A DNA stretch of 64,000 nucleotides. Source: Bacillus sp. REN3. Lineage in GTDB: Bacteria; Bacillota; Bacilli; Bacillales; Cytobacillaceae. The notes below the pieces were generated by a model. That model did not search any database and was not told the DNA's origin. It was given only the letters and a program-made list of their open reading frames with translations. The position numbers and the translations under genes are program-made. Location of the stretch: contig NZ_JAERSD010000002.1 of the NCBI RefSeq assembly GCF_017912555.1, forward strand, positions 142,392 through 206,391, given 5' to 3'. Positions 26,034 to 33,514 of the stretch are shown here, one piece after another (the first letter of the stretch is position 1; every line of letters starts with the position of its first letter).

Positions 26034-26071
26034 TACTTTTGTAACTATTTATTTCCAGAGGAGGAACCACA

Positions 26072-27553
26072 GTGGAGGCAATCGAACAACTCCGCAAACA
26101 AGATACGCGTAAGAAAAACACCCTGATGTTAGGCACTTACTCCGTATCTCTCGCTGCAGCAACTGCCTATACGATCTTAGGAAAGGAAGAATTCTTTAAA
26201 ACAGCTGTTTATAGCAGCGAATTGCTGTTTTTTATCTTGTCTTACCTGATCCTGCAGGTATGGTTGAAAAAAGAGTCCCTTTTTCCATACGCAGCCATGG
26301 CCGTCATCTATATCCACCACTATTTTTACATTATTAAATTTGGAGGAAATGGCTCCTTCCTGCTGATTTTGCTGTTCCTGGCCGTGTTCTCTGCGATCCA
26401 TTTCAATGCCAGAGTTTTTGCAATAGGATACACGCTTGGCTTGGCTGGTGCTGTCTTGAACACCTTCCTGGCAGTTGAAGATAAGGACTTCTTAAGCTCT
26501 AACTTCATCGCGATGCTGATCGTCTACGTATTGATTGGAGTTGTTTTATACGTCCTGATCCGCTTGAATGGCAAAACTTATAAATCACTCGAAATCTTCC
26601 TTGCCAATTCTGAAAAAGAAAAAAACCGCAAGGAGGAACACAACGCCAAGCTTCACGGCGAACTTTTGATTGTGACGGACAGCCTTGCAAAAATTAACGA
26701 CCAAATACAGACACATTTATCTTCACAGACCGAGATGAAGATTGCGGTCAATGAGATTTCAGCCGGAAGCCAGGTACAGACGGAGCAAATCAATCAAATC
26801 TCGGAAAACGCTGAATTGACAAGGCAAAAAATGGACGAAATGTCCAGCATGTCCATCGTACTTTCCGAAAATACACTGGAGGCTGCAAAAGCATCTGAAA
26901 GCGGTTCCATCAAGGTCAACGAGCTGCAGAAAGACGTCAATGAACTGGCTCAGTCGATTTCGGGCCTCAGCAGCACGTTCTCCATGCTGACGAAAAAAAT
27001 CGAGGAAACGAACGGATTCATTGGCAATATCCAAAAGATTACAGATCAGACGAACCTGCTTGCCCTTAACGCTTCCATCGAAGCCGCACGAGCTGGCGAG
27101 GCAGGAAAAGGATTCTCAGTTGTCGCAAGTGAAATCCGCAAGCTGGCAGAAATAACGAAGGAAACAGCTTTGCAAATTACAGAAAACCTTGCATCGGTCA
27201 ATGAAACCAATTCAGCCGCCCTGCAAAAAATGAATGACAGCAGCGATAAGCTTGAGCAAAGCCGTTCCGCTGTCCATGAAGTATCCGGCTTTTTTTCAGA
27301 TGTCAGCAGCATTCTAAGCGAGCTGACCTCGCAGTTCGGCCAATTCGAATTGACGGTAGGGGATGTGAAGAAGCAAACGGGCGATGTCGAAGCATCAACA
27401 AGGGAGTTGGCCGCCATCATCGAACAGGCAACCGCCGGACTGGAAGAAATGAATGCTACGATTGAGACCTTGAATGAAGACAATCAAAAAATCGCAGCAT
27501 ACGTGAGCGAAACGAAGGATGCAACAGATAAAATCAAGGATCTTGGTGCCTGA
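26072..27553 (+). CDS. Methyl-accepting chemotaxis protein with multi-helix membrane sensor
   Basis: 493 residues from a GTG with GAGGAGG upstream. About six hydrophobic helices fill residues 18-170 and there is no periplasmic ligand domain. A cytoplasmic MCP signalling region carries the hairpin tip [20 protein letters not shown]. There is no HAMP domain. Such receptors are thought to sense membrane or energy state rather than a soluble ligand; that is inference. Monocistronic. Confidence 0.88.
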   Translation: MEAIEQLRKQDTRKKNTLMLGTYSVSLAAATAYTILGKEEFFKTAVYSSELLFFILSYLILQVWLKKESLFPYAAMAVIYIHHYFYIIKFGGNGSFLLILLFLAVFSAIHFNARVFAIGYTLGLAGAVLNTFLAVEDKDFLSSNFIAMLIVYVLIGVVLYVLIRLNGKTYKSLEIFLANSEKEKNRKEEHNAKLHGELLIVTDSLAKINDQIQTHLSSQTEMKIAVNEISAGSQVQTEQINQISENAELTRQKMDEMSSMSIVLSENTLEAAKASESGSIKVNELQKDVNELAQSISGLSSTFSMLTKKIEETNGFIGNIQKITDQTNLLALNASIEAARAGEAGKGFSVVASEIRKLAEITKETALQITENLASVNETNSAALQKMNDSSDKLEQSRSAVHEVSGFFSDVSSILSELTSQFGQFELTVGDVKKQTGDVEASTRELAAIIEQATAGLEEMNATIETLNEDNQKIAAYVSETKDATDKIKDLGA

Positions 27554-27706
27554 TTTCGGTTTTTACACTCATAAAGGGGAGAAAACCGGAAGCTCCCGCG
27601 GCTGTCTGCCTTGGGCACACGTCGGGAAAAAAAGAAACCTCGCTTTTGCCTTTTCCCTTGGTCCCTGCCCGGTCATTCCCCGGAACTGTAATGAAAAAAA
27701 TCCGCT

Positions 27707-27747
27707 ACAGAACAAAGCCAGTGCGATTTCCCCACTGGCTTTGTTTC
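27707..27747. terminator. Convergent terminator between the MCP and DUF1992 genes
   Basis: ACAAAGCCAGTG/CACTGGCTTTGT stem with TT-rich flank; it serves both strands. Confidence 0.8.
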
Positions 27748-28120
27748 AGATTAATTTCTTGTGGATTTTCCGTTCGTAATTCTTGAACACTGATGAATTG
27801 GTGTTGCTCCTGCGCTTTGACATGATGGAGTTGTATCTGAGCAGCTTTTGCCCGAGCTTCTGGGTAAGCTCTGCCTTTTCGTCAGGATTCTCACAATGGC
27901 GGATCAAGTCCTCAATTGTCATCACTTCTTGCCTTAGCCTGTTTTCCTCTGGAGAGTAGCCTCCGTTTTTCAGCATGCGGTATGCCATCCGCAGTTCTTC
28001 AGGTACGGCTGATAAATCATCAAGCTTAATAGGCTTTCCGTAGCCAGGCAATTTTTCGAATTCCCCGTTCTCATAAGCACGCTTGATCCTGTCTTCCGAT
28101 ACAATCATCGAAAAATCCAT
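27746..28120 (-). CDS. DUF1992 (DnaJC28-like) family protein
   Basis: 124 residues. The DUF1992 core is visible near the start: ERI-like EDRIKRAYENGEFEKLPGYG followed by KPIKLDD and PEELRMAYRMLKNGGYSPEE. These proteins are soluble, helical and of unknown function; the eukaryotic relatives are DnaJ-like. The ATG follows TAGGAGTTGCGGAG. The basic C-terminus (NYERKIHKKLI) is typical. Confidence 0.85.
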   Translation of the reverse strand: MDFSMIVSEDRIKRAYENGEFEKLPGYGKPIKLDDLSAVPEELRMAYRMLKNGGYSPEENRLRQEVMTIEDLIRHCENPDEKAELTQKLGQKLLRYNSIMSKRRSNTNSSVFKNYERKIHKKLI

Positions 28121-28291
28121 CTCCGCAACTCCTATCCATCAATATCCAATATTATTACTATCATTATATATATTTCATTTGTATTTTTCTAATCCATTTC
28201 TGGATGCATTTAAAATCTAATAACAACATTTTTCTAAGTGGATACTCAACGTATCACGGTCGTATCGTATGTGCTAGCTTTATTCCGAATG

Positions 28292-28328
28292 GCAAAGGAC
28301 GCCTTGCGTTGCAAGGCGTCCTTTTTCC
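28292..28328. terminator. Terminator of cydAB
   Basis: AAAGGACGCCTTG/CAAGGCGTCCTTT stem with a 5-base loop, just beyond the cydB stop. The T-run is longest on the plus side, but only cydB reads into it. Confidence 0.75.
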
Positions 28329-28332
28329 ATGA

Positions 28333-29361
28333 TCATTGATATCCTTTCGCGCTTTCCTTCATAATTTTGTCTTTGAAAAGTGTATAACTCCATAGCTGGT
28401 AGCCGATGATGATCGGGACGAAAATGACTGCTACGATGAACATGATCGTAAGATTGAGCTTGCTGCCTGCCGCATCGAAGAGCGTCACGCTGTAGGCACT
28501 GTCAATTTTTGATGGAAGCATGTTTGGGAACATTCCGATGAACCCGAAAGCCATCTTTGTAAAAATCGTAATGCACACGGCGGTGAATGCATAACCGATT
28601 TTCTTTTTAAAAACAAAGTAGGCCGCTCCAAGCATAGCTGCCAAAGCGATGACCGGCACAATCCAAAGGATCGGATTCAGTGTATAGTTCTCAAGGATTG
28701 CTGTCCTGTTGACGGTTGCAAGGAAAAACAGGGACAGCATCGCTGCCGCAACCCCTGACAGCGGCCGTGAATAACGGTAGGCCCGTTCCGCGGTTTTCCC
28801 TCCCGTTTTCAGCTGGATCCATAAAGACCCTGAAAGCAGGAACAGCGATACAAACAGCAGCCCTCCAAGCAGGCCATAGCCGTTCAGCAGGCTGAACAAA
28901 TTGCCTTCATAGCCATTGGCGCCAATCAACAATCCTTGATACAGGTTGGCGAATGTCACCCCGAACAACAGCGCGATCAACAGGCTTCCTGTGAAAAAGC
29001 CCCATTTGCAGGCCGCCTGCCAGATTGGATTGTCATCCTTATGCATGAATTCAAGCCCGACAGCACGGATGAACAAGGCAATCAGGACGAGGAACAACGG
29101 TGTATACAAAAAGCTGAACATGTCCGCATACACAGCCGGGAATGCAGCGAACGTCGCCCCGCCCGCGGTAATAAGCCAAACCTCATTCCCTCCCCAGAAC
29201 GGTCCGATCGCTTCCTGCAGCTGGTTCCGTTCCTGCCGGTTCTTGGCGATGAACGGGAACAGCATACCGGTTCCAAGCGTATATCCGTCAAGAATGAAGT
29301 ACACCGTCCAAATCAGTCCCCAAAGCCCAAACCAAATGATGGCAAGTGTATCATGAGACAT
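28333..29361 (-). CDS. cydB: Cytochrome bd-type quinol oxidase subunit II
   Basis: 342 residues from the ATG at 29359-29361, which is preceded by GGAAGGAGGTGCCCAGC; the longer reading adds an unlikely Arg-rich leader. Eight to nine membrane helices; the family start WFGLWGLIWTVYFILDGYTL and the block FWGGNEVWLITAGGATFAAFP are clear. Overlaps cydA by 11 bases. Partner of CydA in the oxygen-scavenging, cyanide-resistant oxidase. Confidence 0.93.
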   Translation of the reverse strand: MSHDTLAIIWFGLWGLIWTVYFILDGYTLGTGMLFPFIAKNRQERNQLQEAIGPFWGGNEVWLITAGGATFAAFPAVYADMFSFLYTPLFLVLIALFIRAVGLEFMHKDDNPIWQAACKWGFFTGSLLIALLFGVTFANLYQGLLIGANGYEGNLFSLLNGYGLLGGLLFVSLFLLSGSLWIQLKTGGKTAERAYRYSRPLSGVAAAMLSLFFLATVNRTAILENYTLNPILWIVPVIALAAMLGAAYFVFKKKIGYAFTAVCITIFTKMAFGFIGMFPNMLPSKIDSAYSVTLFDAAGSKLNLTIMFIVAVIFVPIIIGYQLWSYTLFKDKIMKESAKGYQ

Positions 29362-30703
29362 GCTGGGCACCTCCTTCCAATGCGCGGCCCGCTTCGGATT
29401 CCGGGCCCTTCTTCGCATATTTAATAATCAGATAGACGTCTGCGATCAATAGCACAGTATAGAAAAACACGAGGGCTGCCATCGAGAAGACCACCTGTGA
29501 TAAGGCTATTGGCGAAACGCCTTCTGCGGTCTTCATCAGACCATAAACAACCCATGGCTGGCGGCCAGCTTCTGCGACTACCCAGCCCGCGTTGATCGCC
29601 AGGTAAGGGAGCAGAACAGAATACAGAACCAGCTTCAAGTATTTAGGTGAATGCTCAAGCTTATTTTTCCGGTAAAGGTAAAAGCCGTACCAGGAGACAG
29701 CCATGAAGAATACGCCAAGCGCGACCATCAGCCTGAATGCGTAAAATGTCAGTTCGACATTCGGCCTTTCGTCTTTCGGGATATCCTTCAGGCCGGTTAC
29801 TTCGCCATCAAATGAATTTGTATACAGGAAACTGCCAATCTTTGGAATGCTTAATGCCTCAAAGGCATTGCGTTCATTTTCCTGGTCGGGAATCTGGAGG
29901 ATATGGAAAGGCATATCCTTCTGGGTTTCCCAGACCGCTTCCATTGCCGCCCCTTTTGCCGGCTGCATCTTTGTCGCGAATACACCAGACTGGTGTCCAA
30001 TGAATGGAGTCGCGGTTGCAGCGAAAATGGCAAGGGCAAGTCCATATTTAAAAGATTTCTTGAAGAAGGCCACTTCGTTTTTCCTGAGCAGGTGATAAGC
30101 GCTGACAGCCATCACAAAGAACGAACCAACAATGTAACAGCCGATTACTGTATGGAAAAACATATGCCATGCATAAGGATTGGTGATGAGCTCCCCGAAA
30201 TTATCGAGCTCGATCCGGTTGTTCCTCAAAACATACCCAACGGGATTTTGCATGAACCCGTTAGCCGTAATGATCCACAGCGCCGAAATATTCGTGCCGA
30301 TAGCGACCATCCAGATTGAGAAAGCTCGGAACTTTGGCGAGAATTTATCCTTGCCGAACAGCCAGATTCCCATGAACGTTGATTCCAGGAAAAAGGCGAG
30401 CAAGGCTTCGATCGCTAGCGGTGAACCAAAGATATCCCCCATATATTTGGAATACTCGGACCAGTTTGTCCCGAATTGGAATTCCATCGTTATTCCGGTA
30501 ATGACTCCAAGCACAAAGTTAATCGCGAACAATCTTCCCCAGTAATCCGCCATCCTTTTATAAGTGACATCCAATGTCCTAGCATATTTCGTTTCCATGA
30601 TCGCAACGAGAATGACCAGGCCAATTGTTAACGGCACAAATAAAAAATGGTAGAAAACCGTGACTGCAAATTGAATCCTGCTCAACATCAGGACCTCATC
30701 CAT
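29351..30703 (-). CDS. cydA: Cytochrome bd-type quinol oxidase subunit I
   Basis: 450 residues from the ATG at 30701-30703 (GGAGG eight bases upstream; the ATG two codons earlier is too close). Family marks: RIQFAVTVFYHFLFVPLTIG with haem ligand H19, the quinol-site GHQSGVFATKMQP, and GRQPWVVYGLMKT. The Q-loop is short. No cydCD follows, unlike B. subtilis cydABCD, so the pair could be of the YthAB/CIO kind. Expression is probably oxygen/NADH-controlled through the operators upstream. Confidence 0.93.
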   Translation of the reverse strand: MDEVLMLSRIQFAVTVFYHFLFVPLTIGLVILVAIMETKYARTLDVTYKRMADYWGRLFAINFVLGVITGITMEFQFGTNWSEYSKYMGDIFGSPLAIEALLAFFLESTFMGIWLFGKDKFSPKFRAFSIWMVAIGTNISALWIITANGFMQNPVGYVLRNNRIELDNFGELITNPYAWHMFFHTVIGCYIVGSFFVMAVSAYHLLRKNEVAFFKKSFKYGLALAIFAATATPFIGHQSGVFATKMQPAKGAAMEAVWETQKDMPFHILQIPDQENERNAFEALSIPKIGSFLYTNSFDGEVTGLKDIPKDERPNVELTFYAFRLMVALGVFFMAVSWYGFYLYRKNKLEHSPKYLKLVLYSVLLPYLAINAGWVVAEAGRQPWVVYGLMKTAEGVSPIALSQVVFSMAALVFFYTVLLIADVYLIIKYAKKGPESEAGRALEGGAQHVS

Positions 30704-30729
30704 CTTCATACCCTCCCAAAAAAGTTTCT

Positions 30730-30845
30730 TTGTGAAAAAATTAACATAATTATGATTCTATTGTAGAAAAACTTTGTGAGGGATTCAGAAGTTTTTTGTT
30801 GAGATTTTGTGACAAAACGACTAGTTCTTGTGAGATGTATCACAA
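30730..30845. promoter_or_regulatory. Rex/Fnr-type operator cluster upstream of cydA
   Basis: TTGTGAGATGTATCACAA (30828-30845) is a perfect TTGTGA-N6-TCACAA dyad and also satisfies TGTGA-N6-TCACA (Fnr/Crp). TTGTGAAAAAATTAACAT (30730-30747) differs from the Rex pattern TTGTGAA-N4-TTCACAA at two defined bases. TTGTGAGGGATTCAGAA (30774-30790) is a weaker copy. B. subtilis cydA is controlled through multiple Rex sites; the same logic is likely here. Confidence 0.65.
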
Positions 30846-30847
30846 AT

Positions 30848-30872
30848 ATATAAAAAATGCCCTATTTCTAGG
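30848..30872 (-). terminator. Terminator of the peroxiredoxin gene
   Basis: GCCCTA/TAGGGC stem, then TTTTTTATATA on the minus strand. Confidence 0.7.
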
Positions 30873-30903
30873 GCGAATTTTAGCTCCATATGTGAAATTT
30901 TTT

Positions 30904-31515
30904 TTATAATTCACCGATATTTTCCGGACTGGTACTGATGCCCGGCTGTCCTGGAAGCCAATTTGCAGGTACTCCCTTCCCTGTCTGTGCGGCGAATTTA
31001 AATGCCTCAAGCAACCTCACATGCTCAGGAAGATTCCGTCCGATATTACGCGGGTATATAAGCTTTGCCCAAATGGTTTGTTCGGGAGTGATGAAAATGG
31101 ATGCCCGGAAGGCTGCACCACTGTTTTCATCCAGCACCCTATAGGCCCGGCTGATCACCTGCGTCCGGTCACTGACCATCGGATGCGTGACATCCTTCAA
31201 GGAGGGAGAGGTTTCCTTGAAAACAACATGAGAATAGACACTGTCAGTGCTGATTGAGAGCAGTTCAGCCCCAAGCGCCCTTATATGCGGATAAACAGCG
31301 GCGACCGCCGCCAGTTCCGTTGGTCAAACAAACGTAAAATCACTTGGGTAGAAAAATAAAATCACCCATTTTCCTTTATAATCATCCAGATTGACTTGCT
31401 TGATGGACGTGTCAATCACTGCTTCAGCCGAGAACAGCGGCGCCTTGTCATCGCGCGTTGCACAAAACACTGATGGACAGGCAGCCAAATCCTTCGCATA
31501 CAATTTTTCATCCAT
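30904..31515 (-). CDS. Selenocysteine-containing AhpC/TSA peroxiredoxin (Sec at residue 64, TGA at 31324-31326)
   Basis: The two halves lie in the same frame and are separated only by a TGA at 31324-31326. Reading TGA as selenocysteine gives 203 residues. The codon falls exactly at the peroxidatic position of the Prx signature: P57-S-D-F-T61-F-V-U64-P-T-E-L, where ordinary AhpC has C. A strong hairpin with a GGUC loop follows. Everything else is an intact AhpC/Prx1-type thioredoxin fold. The C-terminal resolving-cysteine position is V182 (GKGVPANW), so the enzyme is 1-Cys/1-Sec or uses C13 or C18 near the N-terminus. The ATG at 31513-31515 follows AAGGAGGGGCGCTCC. It reduces peroxides. The alternative is a pseudogene with a Cys-to-stop mutation; the SECIS-like element argues against it. 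selABCD genes are not in this window. Confidence 0.85.
31288..31326 (-). promoter_or_regulatory. Bacterial SECIS-like hairpin directing TGA recoding
   Basis: Numbering the U of UGA as 1: lower stem C8-G10/C37-G39, side bulge 34-36, stem A11-C13/G31-U33, bulged U14, stem G15-C20/G25-U30, and apical loop G21-G22-U23-C24. The E. coli fdhF SECIS also has a bulged U below a GGUC loop, at positions 17 and 22-25. Here the loop is one base closer to the UGA and the upper stem is longer (6 bp versus 3). Confidence 0.75.
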
Positions 31516-31639
31516 GGAGCGCCCCTCCTTATTCAAATTGAACGATCTTTACAATTATATGCACGCTCGCGCAAACTGATTTTTTATAATTCAGCATTCA
31601 CCGGGAAAACTACTTGTGACAAGAAAGGAGGTCCTAAAT

Positions 31640-31804
31640 ATGGGCAGAGGAAAAGAGTTCAACCATAAGAAAAAAGGCCACCCCGGCGAATTGCCTGGCA
31701 TAGCCTACCAGACAAAACAGCCAGCAACAGAAGCTCAGGAAGATGAAGAATTCATTGTTGTCCAGGAAGCATTCAAAAACCGGATCGAGGAAGAAGAAGC
31801 TTAA
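31640..31804 (+). CDS. Small charged protein of unknown function
   Basis: 54 residues behind AAGAAAGGAGGTCCTAAAT. It begins MGRGKEFNHKKKGHPGELPG and ends in an acidic helix (FKNRIEEEEA). The start loosely recalls small YfhD-like Bacillus proteins, but I cannot assign it. Soluble, no cysteine, divergent from the peroxiredoxin gene. Confidence 0.65.
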   Translation: MGRGKEFNHKKKGHPGELPGIAYQTKQPATEAQEDEEFIVVQEAFKNRIEEEEA

Positions 31805-31810
31805 GAGTGA

Positions 31811-31841
31811 GCGGGAACCTGGCGAATGGCCAGGTTCCATT
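31811..31841 (+). terminator. Hairpin after the 54-residue gene
   Basis: GGAACCTGGC/GCCAGGTTCC stem; short T content after it. The rest of 31842-32098 shows no gene. Confidence 0.6.
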
Positions 31842-32098
31842 TCGCTTGGCAATCAGACGGCAAATACAGGAGCGCTGGACTTGTTCCGGCAAACACTGCA
31901 TAGGCAGATCGGCGATTCCTTTTCAATGCCCCTCTTCCTTTCCCTTGAGGTACCCCGGAATAAAACCCGGAAACTTGAGATTGCCCGCAAGCATCATTGG
32001 TTCCTCTAAGCGTGCTGATATCTTTAAAAAAACTCATACATTTTGAAACCTTTCAAACAGGGTATCGTACTAATAGATTGAAAAGGAGGATGATCAGG

Positions 32099-32416
32099 GT
32101 GCTTGTTACGACAACTAACACTTTGCAAGGAAAAGAAATCGAACGGTATATTGGAGTTGTTACAGGTGAAGCCATCATGGGGGCGAATGTGGTCCGTGAC
32201 TTTTTGGCGAGTGTCACGGATGTCATTGGGGGCCGGAGCTCCGCCTATGAGAACAAACTTGCTGAAGGACGCGACATCGCTCTTCGGGAGATGGAAGAAA
32301 AAGCGCAAAAAATGGGCGCGAATGCCGTCATTGGCGTGGACCTTGATTTCGAAACCCTGCGTGAGGGAATGATGATGTGCATCGCCACTGGTACAGCTGT
32401 TTATATAAAAGAATAG
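32099..32416 (+). CDS. YbjQ/UPF0145 family protein
   Basis: 105 residues from the GTG at 32099-32101, preceded by AAAAGGAGGATGATCAGG. Starting here gives the standard family N-terminus MLVTTTNTLQGKEIERYIGV and then VVTGEAIMGANVVRDF. The ATG touching GGAGG is rejected. The family forms pentamers of unknown role; a heavy-metal-binding function has been proposed. Ends in a long hairpin. Confidence 0.9.
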   Translation: MLVTTTNTLQGKEIERYIGVVTGEAIMGANVVRDFLASVTDVIGGRSSAYENKLAEGRDIALREMEEKAQKMGANAVIGVDLDFETLREGMMMCIATGTAVYIKE

Positions 32417-32417
32417 C

Positions 32418-32455
32418 GTCAATGGACCAGGCAACTACTTGCCTGGTCCATTGAT
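32418..32455. terminator. Bidirectional hairpin between ybjQ-type and Nudix genes
   Basis: TCAATGGACCAGGCAA and TTGCCTGGTCCATTGA: a perfect 16-bp stem with a 4-base loop. It lacks a strong T-run but sits exactly between two convergent stops. Confidence 0.7.
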
Positions 32456-32457
32456 CT

Positions 32458-33366
32458 CTACCCACTCCGTTTAATGAAGTTAGCCAGTACAATGCTGCCG
32501 CCAACTGTCCGATCTTTAAGACGTTCGAAACCAAGTTTTTCGTACAGTTTTAACGCGGGAACGTTTGCCGCTCCAGTCGAGACAATGAGTTCCGCTCCAT
32601 CATGTTCCTGTTCGATATGCTTCAGCAGCCTGGCGGCAATCCCTTTCCGGAAAAAGTCCGGATGTACCATGACTCTGTGAATATCAATCGTATTTCCCTC
32701 TTTTACAAACGAAACCGCTCCTGCAAGCCGGTTTCCCTGATAACAGCCAATGAACGTTTCACCGCACGATTGCAGCTGTTCAAAAGATTCTTTTAACGGC
32801 GGGATATCCTCTGTGCCAATCAGCTCTGCTTCAATCTTGTAAGCAGTCCTTTGCAGTTCCAGCAACTGGGCAGCTGAAAGGATATGGGCAAGGCTGATTT
32901 CTTTTATTTCCGGCAAGATGCCATAGCTGCCAAGCTTTTTTAAAATCATCGCCGGCCGTCCTTCGATTTCCGGGAGTTCAGCCAGGGGAAAGAAACGGAG
33001 CTCCAGGCTTTCGCCATCCAACATACTAAGCCCCCCTTCCCAATCATCGCATGCATATAAAGCAATCGCATTATAAATTTCGTCACCGTTAGGATACTGG
33101 AAATAGTATTCCTTTCCTGAAAAGACATCCAGGAACTTCAAGGTATTAAGCCGAAGACCTGTTTCCTCGAAGACTTCCCTGCGCGCTGTTTCTTCAAAGC
33201 TTTCTCCCAGTTCCATCGCACCCCCGGGGATTCCCCATTTCCCGGTATCCGACCGAAGCTGGAGGAGGACTTCGTAACGTTGGTTCAATACAATCACAGC
33301 CGATCCAACCAAAATAAATGGCCTTGTCCCAATCATCCTGCGAATTTCCCTGAAATAATCGCTCAC
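32458..33366 (-). CDS. Nudix hydrolase fused to GNAT acetyltransferase
   Basis: 302 residues from the GTG at 33364-33366 (GAAGGGGGAAA upstream). The N-terminal Nudix domain has a perfect Nudix box (G49-x5-E55-x7-R63-E64-V-F-E67-E68-T-G70-L). A linker from about 150 leads to a C-terminal GNAT fold (about 160-302) with the acetyl-CoA loop VMVHPDFFRKGIAARLLKHI and NVPALKLYEKLGF. The two activities in one chain suggest that a nucleotide-linked metabolite is hydrolysed and that a product or another small molecule is acetylated. The substrates are unknown. Confidence 0.88.
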   Translation of the reverse strand: MSDYFREIRRMIGTRPFILVGSAVIVLNQRYEVLLQLRSDTGKWGIPGGAMELGESFEETARREVFEETGLRLNTLKFLDVFSGKEYYFQYPNGDEIYNAIALYACDDWEGGLSMLDGESLELRFFPLAELPEIEGRPAMILKKLGSYGILPEIKEISLAHILSAAQLLELQRTAYKIEAELIGTEDIPPLKESFEQLQSCGETFIGCYQGNRLAGAVSFVKEGNTIDIHRVMVHPDFFRKGIAARLLKHIEQEHDGAELIVSTGAANVPALKLYEKLGFERLKDRTVGGSIVLANFIKRSG

Positions 33367-33449
33367 TTTCCTTCCCCCTTCGTTCTTGGACTTTACCGGT
33401 CCCATACGGCAATGAGGTTCCGTTACCAAATTGCCTAGTTACAAAAATA

Positions 33450-33478
33450 TTGGTTTTTCCTTTATACTTAAGTATAAG
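33450..33478. promoter_or_regulatory. Candidate topB promoter with a 16-bp palindrome
   Basis: TTGGTT-17-TATAAG on the plus strand; TTATACTTAAGTATAA (33462-33477) is a perfect palindrome covering the -10 and could serve as an operator or a divergent promoter for the Nudix gene. Confidence 0.4.
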
Positions 33479-33514
33479 CATATGTAAAATCGCTGTATTT
33501 TGAAAGGAGTTTCT

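Noticed and set aside
31324-31326. Peroxiredoxin as two separate genes or a simple nonsense pseudogene
   Set aside because: Both parts are in one frame, the stop is TGA at the exact catalytic position, and a fitting SECIS-like hairpin follows; random decay would not place these together. Pseudogene remains the formal alternative.
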